The notes: generated by a model from the letters alone, not told the origin. Positions 1 through 8,621 are shown, counted from the stretch's first letter. The stretch: 64,000 nucleotides of DNA from Hymenobacter mellowenesis (GCF_030581005.1 NZ_JAUQSX010000009.1:186001-250000), one strand, 5' to 3'. A program made the numbers and translations.

Positions 1-382
1 CCTGCTCGAAGCCCTGCAAATGCGCAACTGGGGCCCCCTCTACGCTCACAAAACGGCGCTTTCGCATCCGCTGCTTTCGCCCCTGCAGGCCGATTTGCAC
101 GGGCTGCCACCGCTGCTCATTCAGGTTTCCACCGCCGAAGTACTCTACGACGACGCCTTGCGCTTTGCCGACAAAGCCCGCGCCGCCGGCGTACCCGTCA
201 CGCTGCAACCATTTGAAGGCCTGGTGCATTGGTGGCACCTGTTTTGGCGCATTGTGCCCGAGGCCCGTCAGGCGCTTGACCAGGTAGCGGCTTTTCTGGA
301 GAAACGATGGCCACAGGTAGAAGCAGAGCAGCGGCGAGCGGCCGCTACGAGTCGTCAGGCTCGTGGACGAATGGCGGCTTAG
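1..382 (+). CDS. alpha/beta hydrolase (HSL/fold-3 family), C-terminal part
   Basis: The reading frame is open from the left edge of the window, so only about 126 C-terminal residues are visible and the start, oxyanion motif and nucleophile lie outside. The visible part has the C-terminal layout of hormone-sensitive-lipase-like (Abhydrolase_3) esterases: the LPPLLIQVSTAEVLYDDALR strand and acid loop, in which the Asp pair after LY would supply the catalytic acid, and then the PFEGLVHWWHLF segment with the catalytic His. The family hydrolyses short-chain esters and is usually cytoplasmic. The Arg- and Ala-rich tail after KRWPQVEAE is poorly conserved in such enzymes. The stop codon overlaps the first bases of a hairpin repeat. 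The family call is good; the substrate is unknown. Confidence 0.8.
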   Translation, partial: LLEALQMRNWGPLYAHKTALSHPLLSPLQADLHGLPPLLIQVSTAEVLYDDALRFADKARAAGVPVTLQPFEGLVHWWHLFWRIVPEARQALDQVAAFLEKRWPQVEAEQRRAAATSRQARGRMAA

Positions 383-481
383 AACGATGTAGAGACGCCG
401 CACTTCGCGTCTCGGCGCCCGGATTGTTCGGGCCGAATGTTCAACCATGAGACGCGAGGTGTGGCGTCTCTACATCGTTCT
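381..481. repeat. Intergenic inverted repeat, family P2 (diverged copy)
   Basis: The arms at 381-412 and 449-481 are near-perfect reverse complements. They start AGAACGATGTAGAGACG and end CGTCTCTACATCGTTCT, around a loop of about 36 bases. The ends match the P2 copies at 4375 and 31112 (GAACGAtGTAgrGrCG), but the inner arm differs. It begins at the hydrolase stop codon. It has no coding content and could form a strong RNA hairpin. Confidence 0.8.
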
Positions 482-630
482 GGACATCGCAGGCTGAGGT
501 TTACCCTGTGAAGAAAAAATATGCCGCATTTTCATGGTTTCCAGTCACTTTAACGCCCAAACAGCGTACACAACTCAACTATATTGCAGCGTGTTCGTAG
601 GTTTGCATCGAAAATAGTCGGCTTGCATAC

Positions 631-638
631 TACTTTTG
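631..638 (+). promoter_or_regulatory. Candidate Bacteroidota -7 promoter element (TAnnTTTG)
   Basis: TACTTTTG matches the TAnnTTTG -7 consensus of the Bacteroidota primary sigma factor. It lies about 68 bases before the phasin-like start codon, and TTTG at 602-605 is a possible -33 element with somewhat long spacing. It falls in the 323-base stretch 383-705, which otherwise holds only the P2 repeat at 381-481. Confidence 0.5.
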
Positions 639-705
639 TGCATCAAGGGCTTTTACTTCAACCACTTCGCCTTTTTACCCTTTCACTTCAACCCGTTTCA
701 ACCCC

Positions 706-1185
706 ATGGAAGATTTGTTTAAGAAGTTCGTCAATGCCGGCGTCGGCTACATTGCCCAAGGCAGCAAGACGGTGCAGAGCACCATCGAGAAGCTGGTGAA
801 GGACAACAAGATGACCCAGGAGGAAGGCAAGAAAATTGTGGATGAGTTGCTGAAAAGCGGCGAAACCAAGCGCGCCGAGCTTGAAAAGCAGTTCCAGGGC
901 CTAGCCGACCGCGTGAAAACCACCGTCGGTCTGGGCGATTCGAAAGCCAAAGCCAAGCCCGCCGCCAAAAAGCCCGCTCCCAAAGCCGCTGCCAAGCCTG
1001 CGACCAGCGCCACCAGCAAAGCTGCCGGCACTGTGAAAAAAGCCGCCGACAAGGTGAGCAGCGCTGCTGGCACGGCCCAGAAATCGGCTGCCGCTAAAGC
1101 CGGCGCTTCCAAGCCTGCCGCTGCCAAAAAGCCGGCCGCTAAGAAGCCCGCTGCCCCGGCTGCCAATTCCGAAGGCCAGGCATAA
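706..1185 (+). CDS. Phasin-like protein with Lys/Ala-rich histone-like tail
   Basis: The protein has 159 residues in two parts. Residues 1-75 form a predicted helical region (MEDLFKKFVNAGVGYIAQGS onward) resembling the phasin/PhaF-PhaI-like family, with the pattern of amphipathic helices followed by GLADRVKTTVGLG. Residues 78-159 are a low-complexity tail of repeated AAKKPA/KPAAKK units, as in histone H1-like proteins and PhaF-type nucleoid-binding phasins. Such tails bind DNA nonspecifically. The gene has its own candidate promoter upstream and an intrinsic terminator directly after it, so it is probably monocistronic. No PHA synthase gene is in the window, so a granule role is not supported here. 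A stress-related or nucleoid-associated coiled-coil protein is an equal alternative. Confidence 0.65.
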   Translation: MEDLFKKFVNAGVGYIAQGSKTVQSTIEKLVKDNKMTQEEGKKIVDELLKSGETKRAELEKQFQGLADRVKTTVGLGDSKAKAKPAAKKPAPKAAAKPATSATSKAAGTVKKAADKVSSAAGTAQKSAAAKAGASKPAAAKKPAAKKPAAPAANSEGQA

Positions 1186-1202
1186 GGCTTGCCTCATTGC
1201 TC

Positions 1203-1238
1203 AAAAGCCCCGTTTGCGTTTCGTGAGCGGGGCTTTTT
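1203..1238 (+). terminator. Rho-independent terminator of the phasin-like gene
   Basis: The stem AAAAGCCCCG pairs with CGGGGCTTTTT around a short loop and is followed by T residues. It starts 17 bases after the stop codon at 1185. Confidence 0.85.
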
Positions 1239-1239
1239 C

Positions 1240-1320
1240 GTAGCGCGAACTTTGTGGTTCGCATACCCGAACGACCTTGTTTGGTCGGCCCAGGGGCGCG
1301 AACTACAAAGTTCGCGCTAC
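1240..1320. repeat. Intergenic inverted repeat, family P3 (diverged copy)
   Basis: The outer arms are GTAGCGCGAAC at 1240 and GTTCGCGCTAC ending at 1320, with further pairing inside (ACTTTGTGGTTCGC against GCGAACTACAAAGT). It shares the TAGCGyGrACT core with the P3 copies at 39622, 52581, 55295 and 61723. It lies between the terminator and the kinase-like gene, and its right half falls inside an open frame that continues into that gene. Confidence 0.8.
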
Positions 1321-1345
1321 AGCAAAAGCCCTACATTCGCTGTTG

Positions 1346-3028
1346 ATGTTCAAAAACACGATTTCCAACCTTTCCCGCATCCGGCAGGTAGCAGAAGTGC
1401 TGCTGCGCTACGGTTTTGAGGACGTGGTGACGACCACGCCGCTGCGCCGCCTTGTGAGCCAGAGCCGCCGCCTGAGCTGGCAGCGCGAAGACCGGCAGGT
1501 ATTCGAAACCACGCGCTGGGAGCGGGTTCGCCTCATTATCGAGGAGCTGGGCCCCACCTTCATCAAGCTGGCCCAGGCCATGAGCAACCGGGCCGACCTG
1601 CTGCCCGAGGCCCTGATTGACGAGTTTGAGAAGCTGCAAAGCAACGTGCCGCCCTTCGAAACGGCCCTGGCCCGCCAGATTATCGAGGAGGAGCTGGGCC
1701 GGCCGATTTCGGAGGTTTTCAGCGAGTTTGATGACGTGACGCTGGGCTCGGCCAGCATCGGGCAGGTACACCGGGCGCGGCTGCTGAGCGGCGAAGAAGT
1801 GGTGGTGAAAGTGCAGCGCCCCGGCGTGCAGCAAAAGGTGAAATCCGACCTGGCGCTGCTGCACGAGCTGGTGCGCCTCACGGCCGGCTTCCTGCAAAAG
1901 CAGGGCCTGGCCAACCCACAGGACATCGTGGACGCCTTCGAGCGCAGCATGAGCAAGGAGCTGGATTACACGGCCGAAGCCCGTTCCATGGAGCAGTTTC
2001 GCAAGCTCTACGAAAACTACACCACCTTCTACGTACCCAAGCCCTACCGCGAGCTGAGTACGGCGCGCATTCTGGTGATTGAGTTCGTGAGCGGCTGCAA
2101 AATCACCGACAAGCCGCAGCTGCTGGCTTGGGACCTCAGCCCCGCTACGGTGGCCGAAAACGGCATGGACATCTACCTGACTCAGATTTTTGAGTTCGGA
2201 ATTTTCCACGCCGACCCGCACCCCGGCAATGTGCTGGTGCGCCCTGATGGCACCATTGTCCTCATCGATTTCGGGATGGTGGGCCGCCTCACCAAGCAGC
2301 AGAAATACGCCTTCGCGGGCGTGTTTATCGGCATGGCGCGGCAGGATGCCCGCAGCATGGCGCTCAACTTCCGGCGCCTGGCCCTCACCGCCGAAATCCC
2401 TGACATGCGGGCTTTCGAGGCCGATCTGAGCCAGCTAATTGAGGATTTTGCGATGCTCGACGTGAAGGAGATGAGCATGAGCGACCTCGCCGACGCCCTC
2501 CAGAACATCATCTATAACTACAAATTACAGGTGCCGGGTGCGGTGTTCCTCATCCTGCGGGCGCTGGTGATTCTGGAAGGCATCGGCAAGGTGTTGCATC
2601 CGAATTTTAACACTTTCGAGTTCGTGGCGCCTTACGGGGCCAGGATTATCAAGGAGCAGTACTCCCGCCAAAACCTGCTCAGCGAGGCCGAATACACCGG
2701 CACCCAACTGCTGGCGCTGCTCCAGACGCTGCCCTCGGACGTGCGCCAGATTGTGCGCAAAATCAGCAAGGGCGAGCTGCGGCTGAAGTTTGAGCTGGTG
2801 GGCTACCAAACCCTCATGCGCAAGGCCGACCAACTGGTGAGCCGCACCATTCTGGCGCTGCTGGGCGTGGGCGGGCTGCTGTTTTCGGGCCTCACGCTGC
2901 TGGGCCGCTACTCGCCCGACATGCCCTACCACCGCGGCGTGCCCGAAATCACGTGGTGGAGCCTGGGCGCCACGGGCTTCATGCTGCTGATTTTGCTGCT
3001 GCTCGGCACTGGGCGGAAGGAGAAGTGA
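1346..3028 (+). CDS. ABC1/UbiB-family atypical kinase (AarF-like), membrane-anchored
   Basis: The protein has 560 residues from the ATG at 1346. An upstream in-frame TTG at 1277 would translate through the P3 repeat and was not chosen. ABC1 hallmarks in order are an N-terminal extension with IKLAQAMSNRADLLP (about 73-87), the nucleotide-loop region GSASIGQVHRA (134-144), the Lys of VVVKVQRPG (about 155), the catalytic loop FHADPHPGN (287-295) and DFG (308-310). Two hydrophobic segments close the C-terminus (about 505-555), as in membrane-attached UbiB/ADCK proteins. The family supports isoprenoid-quinone synthesis. Bacteroidota typically use menaquinone, so the exact role is unclear. The normally invariant Gly of the KxGQ motif is Ala here (KLAQ). 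The family assignment is firm. Confidence 0.9.
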   Translation: MFKNTISNLSRIRQVAEVLLRYGFEDVVTTTPLRRLVSQSRRLSWQREDRQVFETTRWERVRLIIEELGPTFIKLAQAMSNRADLLPEALIDEFEKLQSNVPPFETALARQIIEEELGRPISEVFSEFDDVTLGSASIGQVHRARLLSGEEVVVKVQRPGVQQKVKSDLALLHELVRLTAGFLQKQGLANPQDIVDAFERSMSKELDYTAEARSMEQFRKLYENYTTFYVPKPYRELSTARILVIEFVSGCKITDKPQLLAWDLSPATVAENGMDIYLTQIFEFGIFHADPHPGNVLVRPDGTIVLIDFGMVGRLTKQQKYAFAGVFIGMARQDARSMALNFRRLALTAEIPDMRAFEADLSQLIEDFAMLDVKEMSMSDLADALQNIIYNYKLQVPGAVFLILRALVILEGIGKVLHPNFNTFEFVAPYGARIIKEQYSRQNLLSEAEYTGTQLLALLQTLPSDVRQIVRKISKGELRLKFELVGYQTLMRKADQLVSRTILALLGVGGLLFSGLTLLGRYSPDMPYHRGVPEITWWSLGATGFMLLILLLLGTGRKEK

Positions 3029-3220
3029 GCGCAAGGTTTCGCGAGGTTAAAAGAGGTTTCGCAAGGTTTAAAGGTAGGGAATGAGGAATTGTAAAGTCCC
3101 GTTTTAAGTTTAAATTAGAATTTTTAGTGCTTGAATAACAATGATTTGAGTTATTGTTTGGAATTGGGTTAATGTCCCTGGATTGGCAATTTTGAATTGC
3201 CGGCTGCTTTGAGGCCCCGC

Positions 3221-3228
3221 TACCTTTC
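3221..3228 (+). promoter_or_regulatory. Weak candidate -7 element
   Basis: TACCTTTC is one base off TAnnTTTG, with a TTG at 3197-3199 at about the expected -33 distance. It lies 40 bases upstream of the start at 3268. The rest of the 239-base gap (3029-3267) is AT-richer than its neighbours and shows nothing else recognisable. Confidence 0.35.
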
Positions 3229-3267
3229 GCTGCCTGTCGCCATTGGCAGGATTTCCAAGCGAAAGAA

Positions 3268-4365
3268 ATGATGGATACCCTTACTGCTGGCCGGGGCCGG
3301 CGCTTCAGCCTTGCTTTCTTCATCGGCGCGCTGCTGTCGCCGGCCATTGCCATGGCCCAGCCCAAGTTGCCAGTCCGCACCACTGCCACTTCCGGCGAAG
3401 AAGCTTCTTACGACACGCAGAAGCACCTCACGGTAGCCGTCACGAAGTTTGCCGATGCGCGTACGGCGGTGTCGGGCTTCATCCGGCGGCGGGCGGTGCG
3501 CGTGCAGAAGCAGGAGGAAACGCCCGAGCAGCTTATTGCCGAATTTGCCCTGGCCAGCCCCGACTTGGTGAGCCTCGATTCACTGGCCGCCGCGCTGGGC
3601 TACGTGCTCGAAAACAACCTCAACTCCCAGGACCTCAGCGGCCGCATCGGCGAGTTGCGGGCCGATGAAAAGCGCACCGCCGAGCAGGTGGCCGCCATGG
3701 AGCCGCGCCGCACCCTGGGCACCTTGGAGGAGCAGGCCAGCCTGCGCCGCGACCTGGACCGCGCCACCGACCGCCTCACGAGTACGCGCCAGCAGCTGGC
3801 CGGCATCGCCGACCACGCGGGGCAGGCCTACGTCACGCTGCGCCTGTTCGATGAGGTGAGCTTCCCCACCGGCAACCGCCGCGTGAGTTTCGTGAACATG
3901 CCCGGCGTGGAGTACGGCTACCTGCGTCTCGATAACCCCAAAGTGGGCCTGACCAGCGCCGCCTACCAGGGCTACGCCCTCAAGTACCTCGTGACGCGGG
4001 GCAAAAGCTACTTCAACCTGGGTTTTTACCGGCCGGTGTCGGGCAATACGGGCGAGTCTGATTTTGTAAACGAGCTGTTTGTCATCAACTTCGGGCAGGA
4101 TTTTTATCCGCGCAACTTCGGCCGGGGCCGGCGGCGTTACTTCAACCTCTATACCTGCTACCAGCTAGGTGGCTTCATCCTGAACCGCAACAGCGACAAA
4201 GGCAACGAGTTCATTTCCAACGCCAACATTGGGATTGGTTTGGAAATCATGAAAACGCGGCACGTACTCATTGATACCAAAGCCAGCTACTTCGTGCCGC
4301 TCAACGACCGCAGCCGCGACCTGCGCGGGGTGCTGGGGCAGGTGGCCTTCAACTTCGTGTTTTAG
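3268..4365 (+). CDS. Exported protein of unknown function with probable outer-membrane barrel C-terminus
   Basis: The protein has 365 residues; translation could begin at either of two adjacent Met codons (3268 or 3271). An N-terminal signal peptide (RRFSLAFFIGALLSPAIAMA, cleavage near AMAQ, about residue 31) is followed by a charged, probably helical stretch (about 80-195; RIGELRADEKRTAEQVAA looks coiled-coil) and then by alternating aromatic and hydrophobic strands. The terminal Phe in QVAFNFVF is the usual signature of a barrel inserted by the BAM complex. I do not recognise a named family. It is followed by a P2 repeat and by another exported protein on the same strand, which may be transcribed separately. 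Confidence 0.7.
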   Translation: MMDTLTAGRGRRFSLAFFIGALLSPAIAMAQPKLPVRTTATSGEEASYDTQKHLTVAVTKFADARTAVSGFIRRRAVRVQKQEETPEQLIAEFALASPDLVSLDSLAAALGYVLENNLNSQDLSGRIGELRADEKRTAEQVAAMEPRRTLGTLEEQASLRRDLDRATDRLTSTRQQLAGIADHAGQAYVTLRLFDEVSFPTGNRRVSFVNMPGVEYGYLRLDNPKVGLTSAAYQGYALKYLVTRGKSYFNLGFYRPVSGNTGESDFVNELFVINFGQDFYPRNFGRGRRRYFNLYTCYQLGGFILNRNSDKGNEFISNANIGIGLEIMKTRHVLIDTKASYFVPLNDRSRDLRGVLGQVAFNFVF

Positions 4366-4374
4366 GCGTAAGTC

Positions 4375-4477
4375 TGAACGACGTATAGACGGGGCCTGCC
4401 CCCGCCTATCGTTGAACGATTCCGTTAAGACGGCGCAAATAGCCGGGCGGGGGCAGGCCCCGCCCCTACGTCGTTCA
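4375..4477. repeat. Intergenic inverted repeat, family P2
   Basis: The arms TGAACGACGTATAGACGGGG... and ...CCCCTACGTCGTTCA pair over about 32 bases. The inner arm is GGGGCCTGCCCCCGCC and the loop includes CGATTCCGTT. The layout and the loop motif match the copy at 31112-31222, which shows descent from one element. It starts 9 bases after the upstream stop codon. Confidence 0.9.
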
Positions 4478-4625
4478 CGCATGCTTCCGAACTACTCCTT
4501 AGCTGCGCAAGCTCAGCCCAGCTTTTTGGACTGGCCCCAGCAAGAATTTGGCGCTGGAACTTTGAAGCCCGGCTAGTCAAGCCCGACCTTTGCGCCGTAG
4601 GCCCTATTTCTGCCTGCGCGCTCAC

Positions 4626-6779
4626 ATGCCGGCTTCGTCATCTTTCCGCTTAATTCTAATCTTTTTTGGGATTTTATGGGGAGTGATGCCACAGCTAGCA
4701 ACGGCCCAAACGGCCCCCACCGGCCCACCAGTGCTGCGCGAAGCCAGCATCCGTACCGACACCAGCACCTATTTTCTGAGCCGCAACACGGCCCTTGTGC
4801 AAAACTCGCCCGCGCTGTATTTCTGGTTTCGGCGCGACGATGAAACCGTGGAGCTACGGCTTTATCCGGCCAGCGCCAAGCCGCTGCGTCTGCGCCGCAC
4901 GCCCGACTACCAGCAGCTCGACTCGCTGACCAAAGAAGACGACGGCGGGTTTCGCACGCGGCTCAAGTTCCAGAACCTGACCAGCAGCCAGTTTTTGCGG
5001 CTGGTGGTGGAGCAGGCGGCCGACACCGCCGGCCGGCCGGCCCTGCGCCAGGTGGTGCCGCTGCTGCCGCTGGCCCGCACCACACTGGCCCTGCGCGTGC
5101 CCGATAACGAGTTGTTTGTGGGCGAGGAAAAGGTGTTCGAGCTCACCAGCTCGAACCCGCGCAACGTGCATGCGGCCGGCGAGTGGGTGCGCGGCCCCGA
5201 GTTCGACTACCGCCTGGTGGCCGAAGCCAACGGCACGCTGCGCCTGCACGTGCTGCCCAACCAGCTGGGTTTGCGCACCTTGCAGCTCAAGCTGCAAACC
5301 GAGCGGCCCACGCTCATGCCCGGCAACAAGCTCAGCTACCAGCTGCCGGTGCTCAAGCAGGAATTCAACGTAAAGGCCAGCCGCCTGCGCTTCCTCTCGC
5401 CCGACAAGCGCACCGTGACGATGGACGAAATCAGCCGCCGCAAAGGCGTGGAGCTGATACTGGACAACGGCCGCAGCTTCGAGCTGCACCGCACCTACCG
5501 CGTGGAAGACCAGGAAGAGCCCGGCGGCGAATTGATTGCCGACATCTACACCCGGCAGTTTCTCAGCAACGACCGGGTGCTGTGCTACCTGCGCCCCTAC
5601 AACACCCACCGCCAGACCGAAGGCTACCTCTACATTAAGGAAAACGACGCCGCCCGCTACCTCACCAACCTCGATATCACGCCCCAAACCGTGATTCGGA
5701 ACGTGCAGGTGCTGCACCGCGGCGGCGAGTGGACGCCCGGCCTGAGCGTGAGTCCCGGCGAAACCGTGGACGTGCGCCTCGAAGGCGAGGGCCTGCAAAA
5801 GGCCCGCGTGTCGTTCGAAGACCTGCCCGTCATTCCCTCCGATTCGTCGGTGCGAACCGATGCGCGGCTGGTGTTCCGGGTGCGCGTGCCGGTGAATTTC
5901 GACAAGCGCAAAAGCACGATTTACAACCTGGGCCAGCCCACGGGCTATGCCTTGAGCGTGCGCGAATTCCAGCGTCCGCACTCGCTCGATTTCGTGTCGG
6001 TGACGTATGGCGACGCGGCCCGGCCCATCACCCGCCTCAACGGCCCGGTGCTCTACGACGGCACTATCCGCGACGTGGTGTTTCAGTTCAACCCGGCCGG
6101 CATCGACCAGGCCGACGTGCTGTTTGGCAAGCAGTTTCTCAGCTTCGAAATCCGTACCGTCAACGCCAAGGGCGACTTGATTGAACTGCGCAACATCGAC
6201 AATATCGTTATTTGTCCCGGCGACAACTCGCCCCGCGCCGCCTTCTACGCCGACAAGCAGTGCCGCACTGACCCGCTCAGCATCAATTCTATCCTGAGTC
6301 GCAAAACCTACGACCTCGACGAGTGGAGCCGCATTTTCGTCACGGTGAAGCATCAGGCCAGCCAGTACAGCGAAACCGGCTATACCCAAACCGTGGAGCT
6401 CGTGCTCAAGCGCAGCTACAAGTTCGACATCGACGTGAGCTTCCCGGCCGGCCTGCTCACGCGCAAGCAGAAAGAGGATAAATTCGGCGACCTGGGCGGC
6501 ATCTCGCTGGCCACGCTGGCGCAGTTCAGCTTCTACAGCCCCAACAAAATCAACCGCTTGCGCCCCTATAAAATCGGCGCTGGCTTCGTGGCTCTCAACG
6601 CCTTCAACCTCGGCAGCAGCACTGCCAACCGCGACCTGGGCGTCGTCATCCTTGGCTCAGTATATCCCACGCGGCGCGAGGCCAAGTTCACCTTTCCGCT
6701 CTACCTGGGCGGCGGCTACCTGCTGGGCACCACCCAGTGGTTTTTCATGCTGGGACCGGGCATTGGGGTGCGCCTGTAG
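4626..6779 (+). CDS. Large exported protein of unknown function (Bacteroidota-type)
   Basis: The protein has 717 residues from the ATG at 4626; an in-frame TTG at 4590 would add 12 residues that do not look like a signal sequence. The N-terminus (SSSFRLILIFFGILWGVMP, cleavage near ATAQ) is a signal peptide. The body is rich in predicted beta strands with Ig-like character (for example LSVSPGETVDVRLEGEGL at about 370). The last 100 residues (PYKIGAGFVALNAFNLGSST onward) have Gly-rich amphipathic strands that could be membrane-associated, but there is no terminal Phe and no T9SS signal. A near-consensus GACCTTTG at 4584-4591 may be its promoter. It may work with the exported protein upstream. 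I do not recognise a named family. Confidence 0.7.
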   Translation: MPASSSFRLILIFFGILWGVMPQLATAQTAPTGPPVLREASIRTDTSTYFLSRNTALVQNSPALYFWFRRDDETVELRLYPASAKPLRLRRTPDYQQLDSLTKEDDGGFRTRLKFQNLTSSQFLRLVVEQAADTAGRPALRQVVPLLPLARTTLALRVPDNELFVGEEKVFELTSSNPRNVHAAGEWVRGPEFDYRLVAEANGTLRLHVLPNQLGLRTLQLKLQTERPTLMPGNKLSYQLPVLKQEFNVKASRLRFLSPDKRTVTMDEISRRKGVELILDNGRSFELHRTYRVEDQEEPGGELIADIYTRQFLSNDRVLCYLRPYNTHRQTEGYLYIKENDAARYLTNLDITPQTVIRNVQVLHRGGEWTPGLSVSPGETVDVRLEGEGLQKARVSFEDLPVIPSDSSVRTDARLVFRVRVPVNFDKRKSTIYNLGQPTGYALSVREFQRPHSLDFVSVTYGDAARPITRLNGPVLYDGTIRDVVFQFNPAGIDQADVLFGKQFLSFEIRTVNAKGDLIELRNIDNIVICPGDNSPRAAFYADKQCRTDPLSINSILSRKTYDLDEWSRIFVTVKHQASQYSETGYTQTVELVLKRSYKFDIDVSFPAGLLTRKQKEDKFGDLGGISLATLAQFSFYSPNKINRLRPYKIGAGFVALNAFNLGSSTANRDLGVVILGSVYPTRREAKFTFPLYLGGGYLLGTTQWFFMLGPGIGVRL

Positions 6780-6791
6780 CCATCAATTCCT

Positions 6792-6828
6792 TCGCCGCTG
6801 TTGTCGTGCGTATCGGCAACAGCGGCGA
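6792..6828. terminator. Bidirectional hairpin between convergent genes
   Basis: TCGCCGCTGTTG (6792-6803) pairs perfectly with CAACAGCGGCGA (6817-6828) around a 13-base loop. It sits between the converging stops at 6779 and 6835. There is no strong T tract on the plus strand, so it is a plausible but weak terminator. Confidence 0.5.
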
Positions 6829-6834
6829 GGGTGC

Positions 6835-7992
6835 TTAAAAATACAGGCCCGCATCGAGGTGTAGCACACGCAGATTGCCCACCATGGCTTCTGCGTTGAT
6901 ATTATTGTTGACGTTTGGCTCGAGGCGGTTGTACCGTGCTTCCAGCGTGAGGAAAGGCTGGCCGGCGCGATGCAGCGTCAGGCCGGCGCCGCCGGCAAAA
7001 CCGAAGACCGTTTGCGCGACGCCGATGGGCAGTTCGGGCGTGGAAGGGCTTTTGGGGTAATGGTAGGTTGACTTGTTGCTCAGGTTGTTGCCGAAAACGA
7101 ACCCGGCATTGGCGAATGGCCGGAGGACACCGCGGCCCACGGTATAGCGCAGCAGCAGCGGGATTTGAATTTGAGAAAATTTCAGCGTTGCGGAAATAGT
7201 GTTGCTCGCAATGCCGCTGTTGTAGCCCGTCGCCTCTGCGGGGCCGTATTCGCTGCGGTACGATAGATACAGCACCTCGGCCTGCACCGAGAACGGCGTC
7301 CGCGTAGCCATGTTCACAATGAATCCGCCTTGGAAACCGACGTTGTTGTGAATCGTTGATTTGAGCGTCTCGGGTGCCAAATCGCAATTCAGAATGTTCA
7401 GTCCGGCTTTCAGGCCCGCGTGCAGTTGCACGCCGGTGCTGTGTTTCACCACGCGGCTGGGCAGTTGCGGCTGCTTGCAGCGGTTATAATCCATCACGAG
7501 CTTGGTGAGGCCAGTAGTGGAGTAGGGGTAGCGGGCTTGAAACGCATTGCTGCCAAAGTCAAAAGTGGCGCAACCCACCAAGTTGCGGGCCAGCGTCAGC
7601 TGATTGGTAGTGGGGGCTACTTCAATCAGGTAGGTAGAGTCCGGCACTTGCAGGTAGTAGCGCTTTTCCTGCTGCTCGTTCTCACCGCCAAACAAGCTCA
7701 CGTAGCCGGTCACCAGCGGCTGAACGAACCGCGGCTGGCTGTGCGGCCCGTCGGCCCGGCTCACGCGCTCCGGCTCTTTGCCACTGCCGAAGGAAGTGAT
7801 TTCCGAGGCGCTGTATTCCGCGGGCGACTGGCCGGGCCGGTGAAGACGCACGCGGCTGAAGTGGCGGCCCACCTGTTGCACCTGGCCGCGCAAGGTATCC
7901 CCCGTGGTGGTCACCACATAGTTGGGCTGAATCTGCTGGGCGAAGCCAACCGATGAAGCCAGTAGAAGCGGAAAGAGTAGAAGTGAACGCAT
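6835..7992 (-). CDS. Outer-membrane beta-barrel protein (PorT-like)
   Basis: The protein has 385 residues from the ATG at 7992; the frame is open further upstream but that stretch lacks a sensible signal. The signal peptide MRSLLLFPLLLASSVGFAQQ leads into an N-terminal domain with NYVVTTTGDTLRGQVQQ, a motif often seen at the start of Bacteroidota surface and barrel proteins. The C-terminal half (from about residue 190, VQLHAGLKAGLNILNCD) has the alternating strands of an 8-stranded PorT/OmpW-type barrel and ends LDAGLYF with a terminal aromatic residue. The function is unknown beyond an outer-membrane location. It is transcribed away from the small membrane-protein gene upstream, across a 161-base gap in which I see nothing clear. 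Confidence 0.8.
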   Translation of the reverse strand: MRSLLLFPLLLASSVGFAQQIQPNYVVTTTGDTLRGQVQQVGRHFSRVRLHRPGQSPAEYSASEITSFGSGKEPERVSRADGPHSQPRFVQPLVTGYVSLFGGENEQQEKRYYLQVPDSTYLIEVAPTTNQLTLARNLVGCATFDFGSNAFQARYPYSTTGLTKLVMDYNRCKQPQLPSRVVKHSTGVQLHAGLKAGLNILNCDLAPETLKSTIHNNVGFQGGFIVNMATRTPFSVQAEVLYLSYRSEYGPAEATGYNSGIASNTISATLKFSQIQIPLLLRYTVGRGVLRPFANAGFVFGNNLSNKSTYHYPKSPSTPELPIGVAQTVFGFAGGAGLTLHRAGQPFLTLEARYNRLEPNVNNNINAEAMVGNLRVLHLDAGLYF

Positions 7993-8153
7993 CAAAAAAG
8001 TTAAAAAAATGACTGGAATAGCTGGTAAAGGTAAGCTGAGGTAACGCGCCTTGGGCAAACGTGGCAACGGGTTTCGGCTGGGCACCCTACCTGCTAGGTC
8101 CGAGCATTGATATGTTCATCGAAATGCCACTACCGCAGTTGTTTCCTGACATT

Positions 8154-8621
8154 TTAACAGGTATAATCCTTCAACTCCAAAGCGCCTGCTGTGGCTATAT
8201 CTTTGGCTATTGCTCTTGCCTTATGCACATTCTGAACTTCTAATAAAAGCCAACCCACACTGGAATTAGGAACGGAAAACATAACTAGGTAGCGCTGTCG
8301 CTTTAGCGTCTGATAAACGCCTGAATCACTTATTTCGTCTTTTGCGATTTCAGAAAAGTGCTTGAGAAATACGTGGTTAATAGCTGGTAGTCGTTCCCAG
8401 CCACCAAGTGGGATAAGGCCGAATAAACAAGTAAAATCTCCCTTATAGCCAGCCGCAAAATCAAGTGCGATATAATTATAAGTTGTAGCGGTACCAGTAG
8501 TCAATAGTAGGCTTGTAATACCTAGATAGAATTCCTTGTTAATAAGGGCATAAGCAGAAAAAGCAAAAATAAACGCACCCAGAACATAGTTCCAGGTGCG
8601 TGGTAATGCTATTTTAAGCAT
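8154..8621 (-). CDS. Small membrane protein of unknown function, coupled to the phosphohexomutase gene
   Basis: The protein has 155 residues. Two hydrophobic segments lie near the N-terminus (about 10-27 and 33-52), followed by a soluble domain containing GDFTCLFGLIPLGGW and ending ALELKDYTC. The start codon is one base after the stop of the upstream mutase gene (TAA-C-ATG), so translation is probably coupled. Base composition is clearly more AT-rich than in neighbouring genes, which suggests recent acquisition or weak selection. The two-TM-plus-domain layout recalls small bacterial PH-like membrane proteins, but I do not recognise a family. Confidence 0.6.
   Translation of the reverse strand: MLKIALPRTWNYVLGAFIFAFSAYALINKEFYLGITSLLLTTGTATTYNYIALDFAAGYKGDFTCLFGLIPLGGWERLPAINHVFLKHFSEIAKDEISDSGVYQTLKRQRYLVMFSVPNSSVGWLLLEVQNVHKARAIAKDIATAGALELKDYTC

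Noticed and set aside
1277..1345. TTG start for the ABC1 kinase gene
   Set aside because: It would translate through the right arm of a P3 repeat; the ATG at 1346 gives the family's normal N-terminus.
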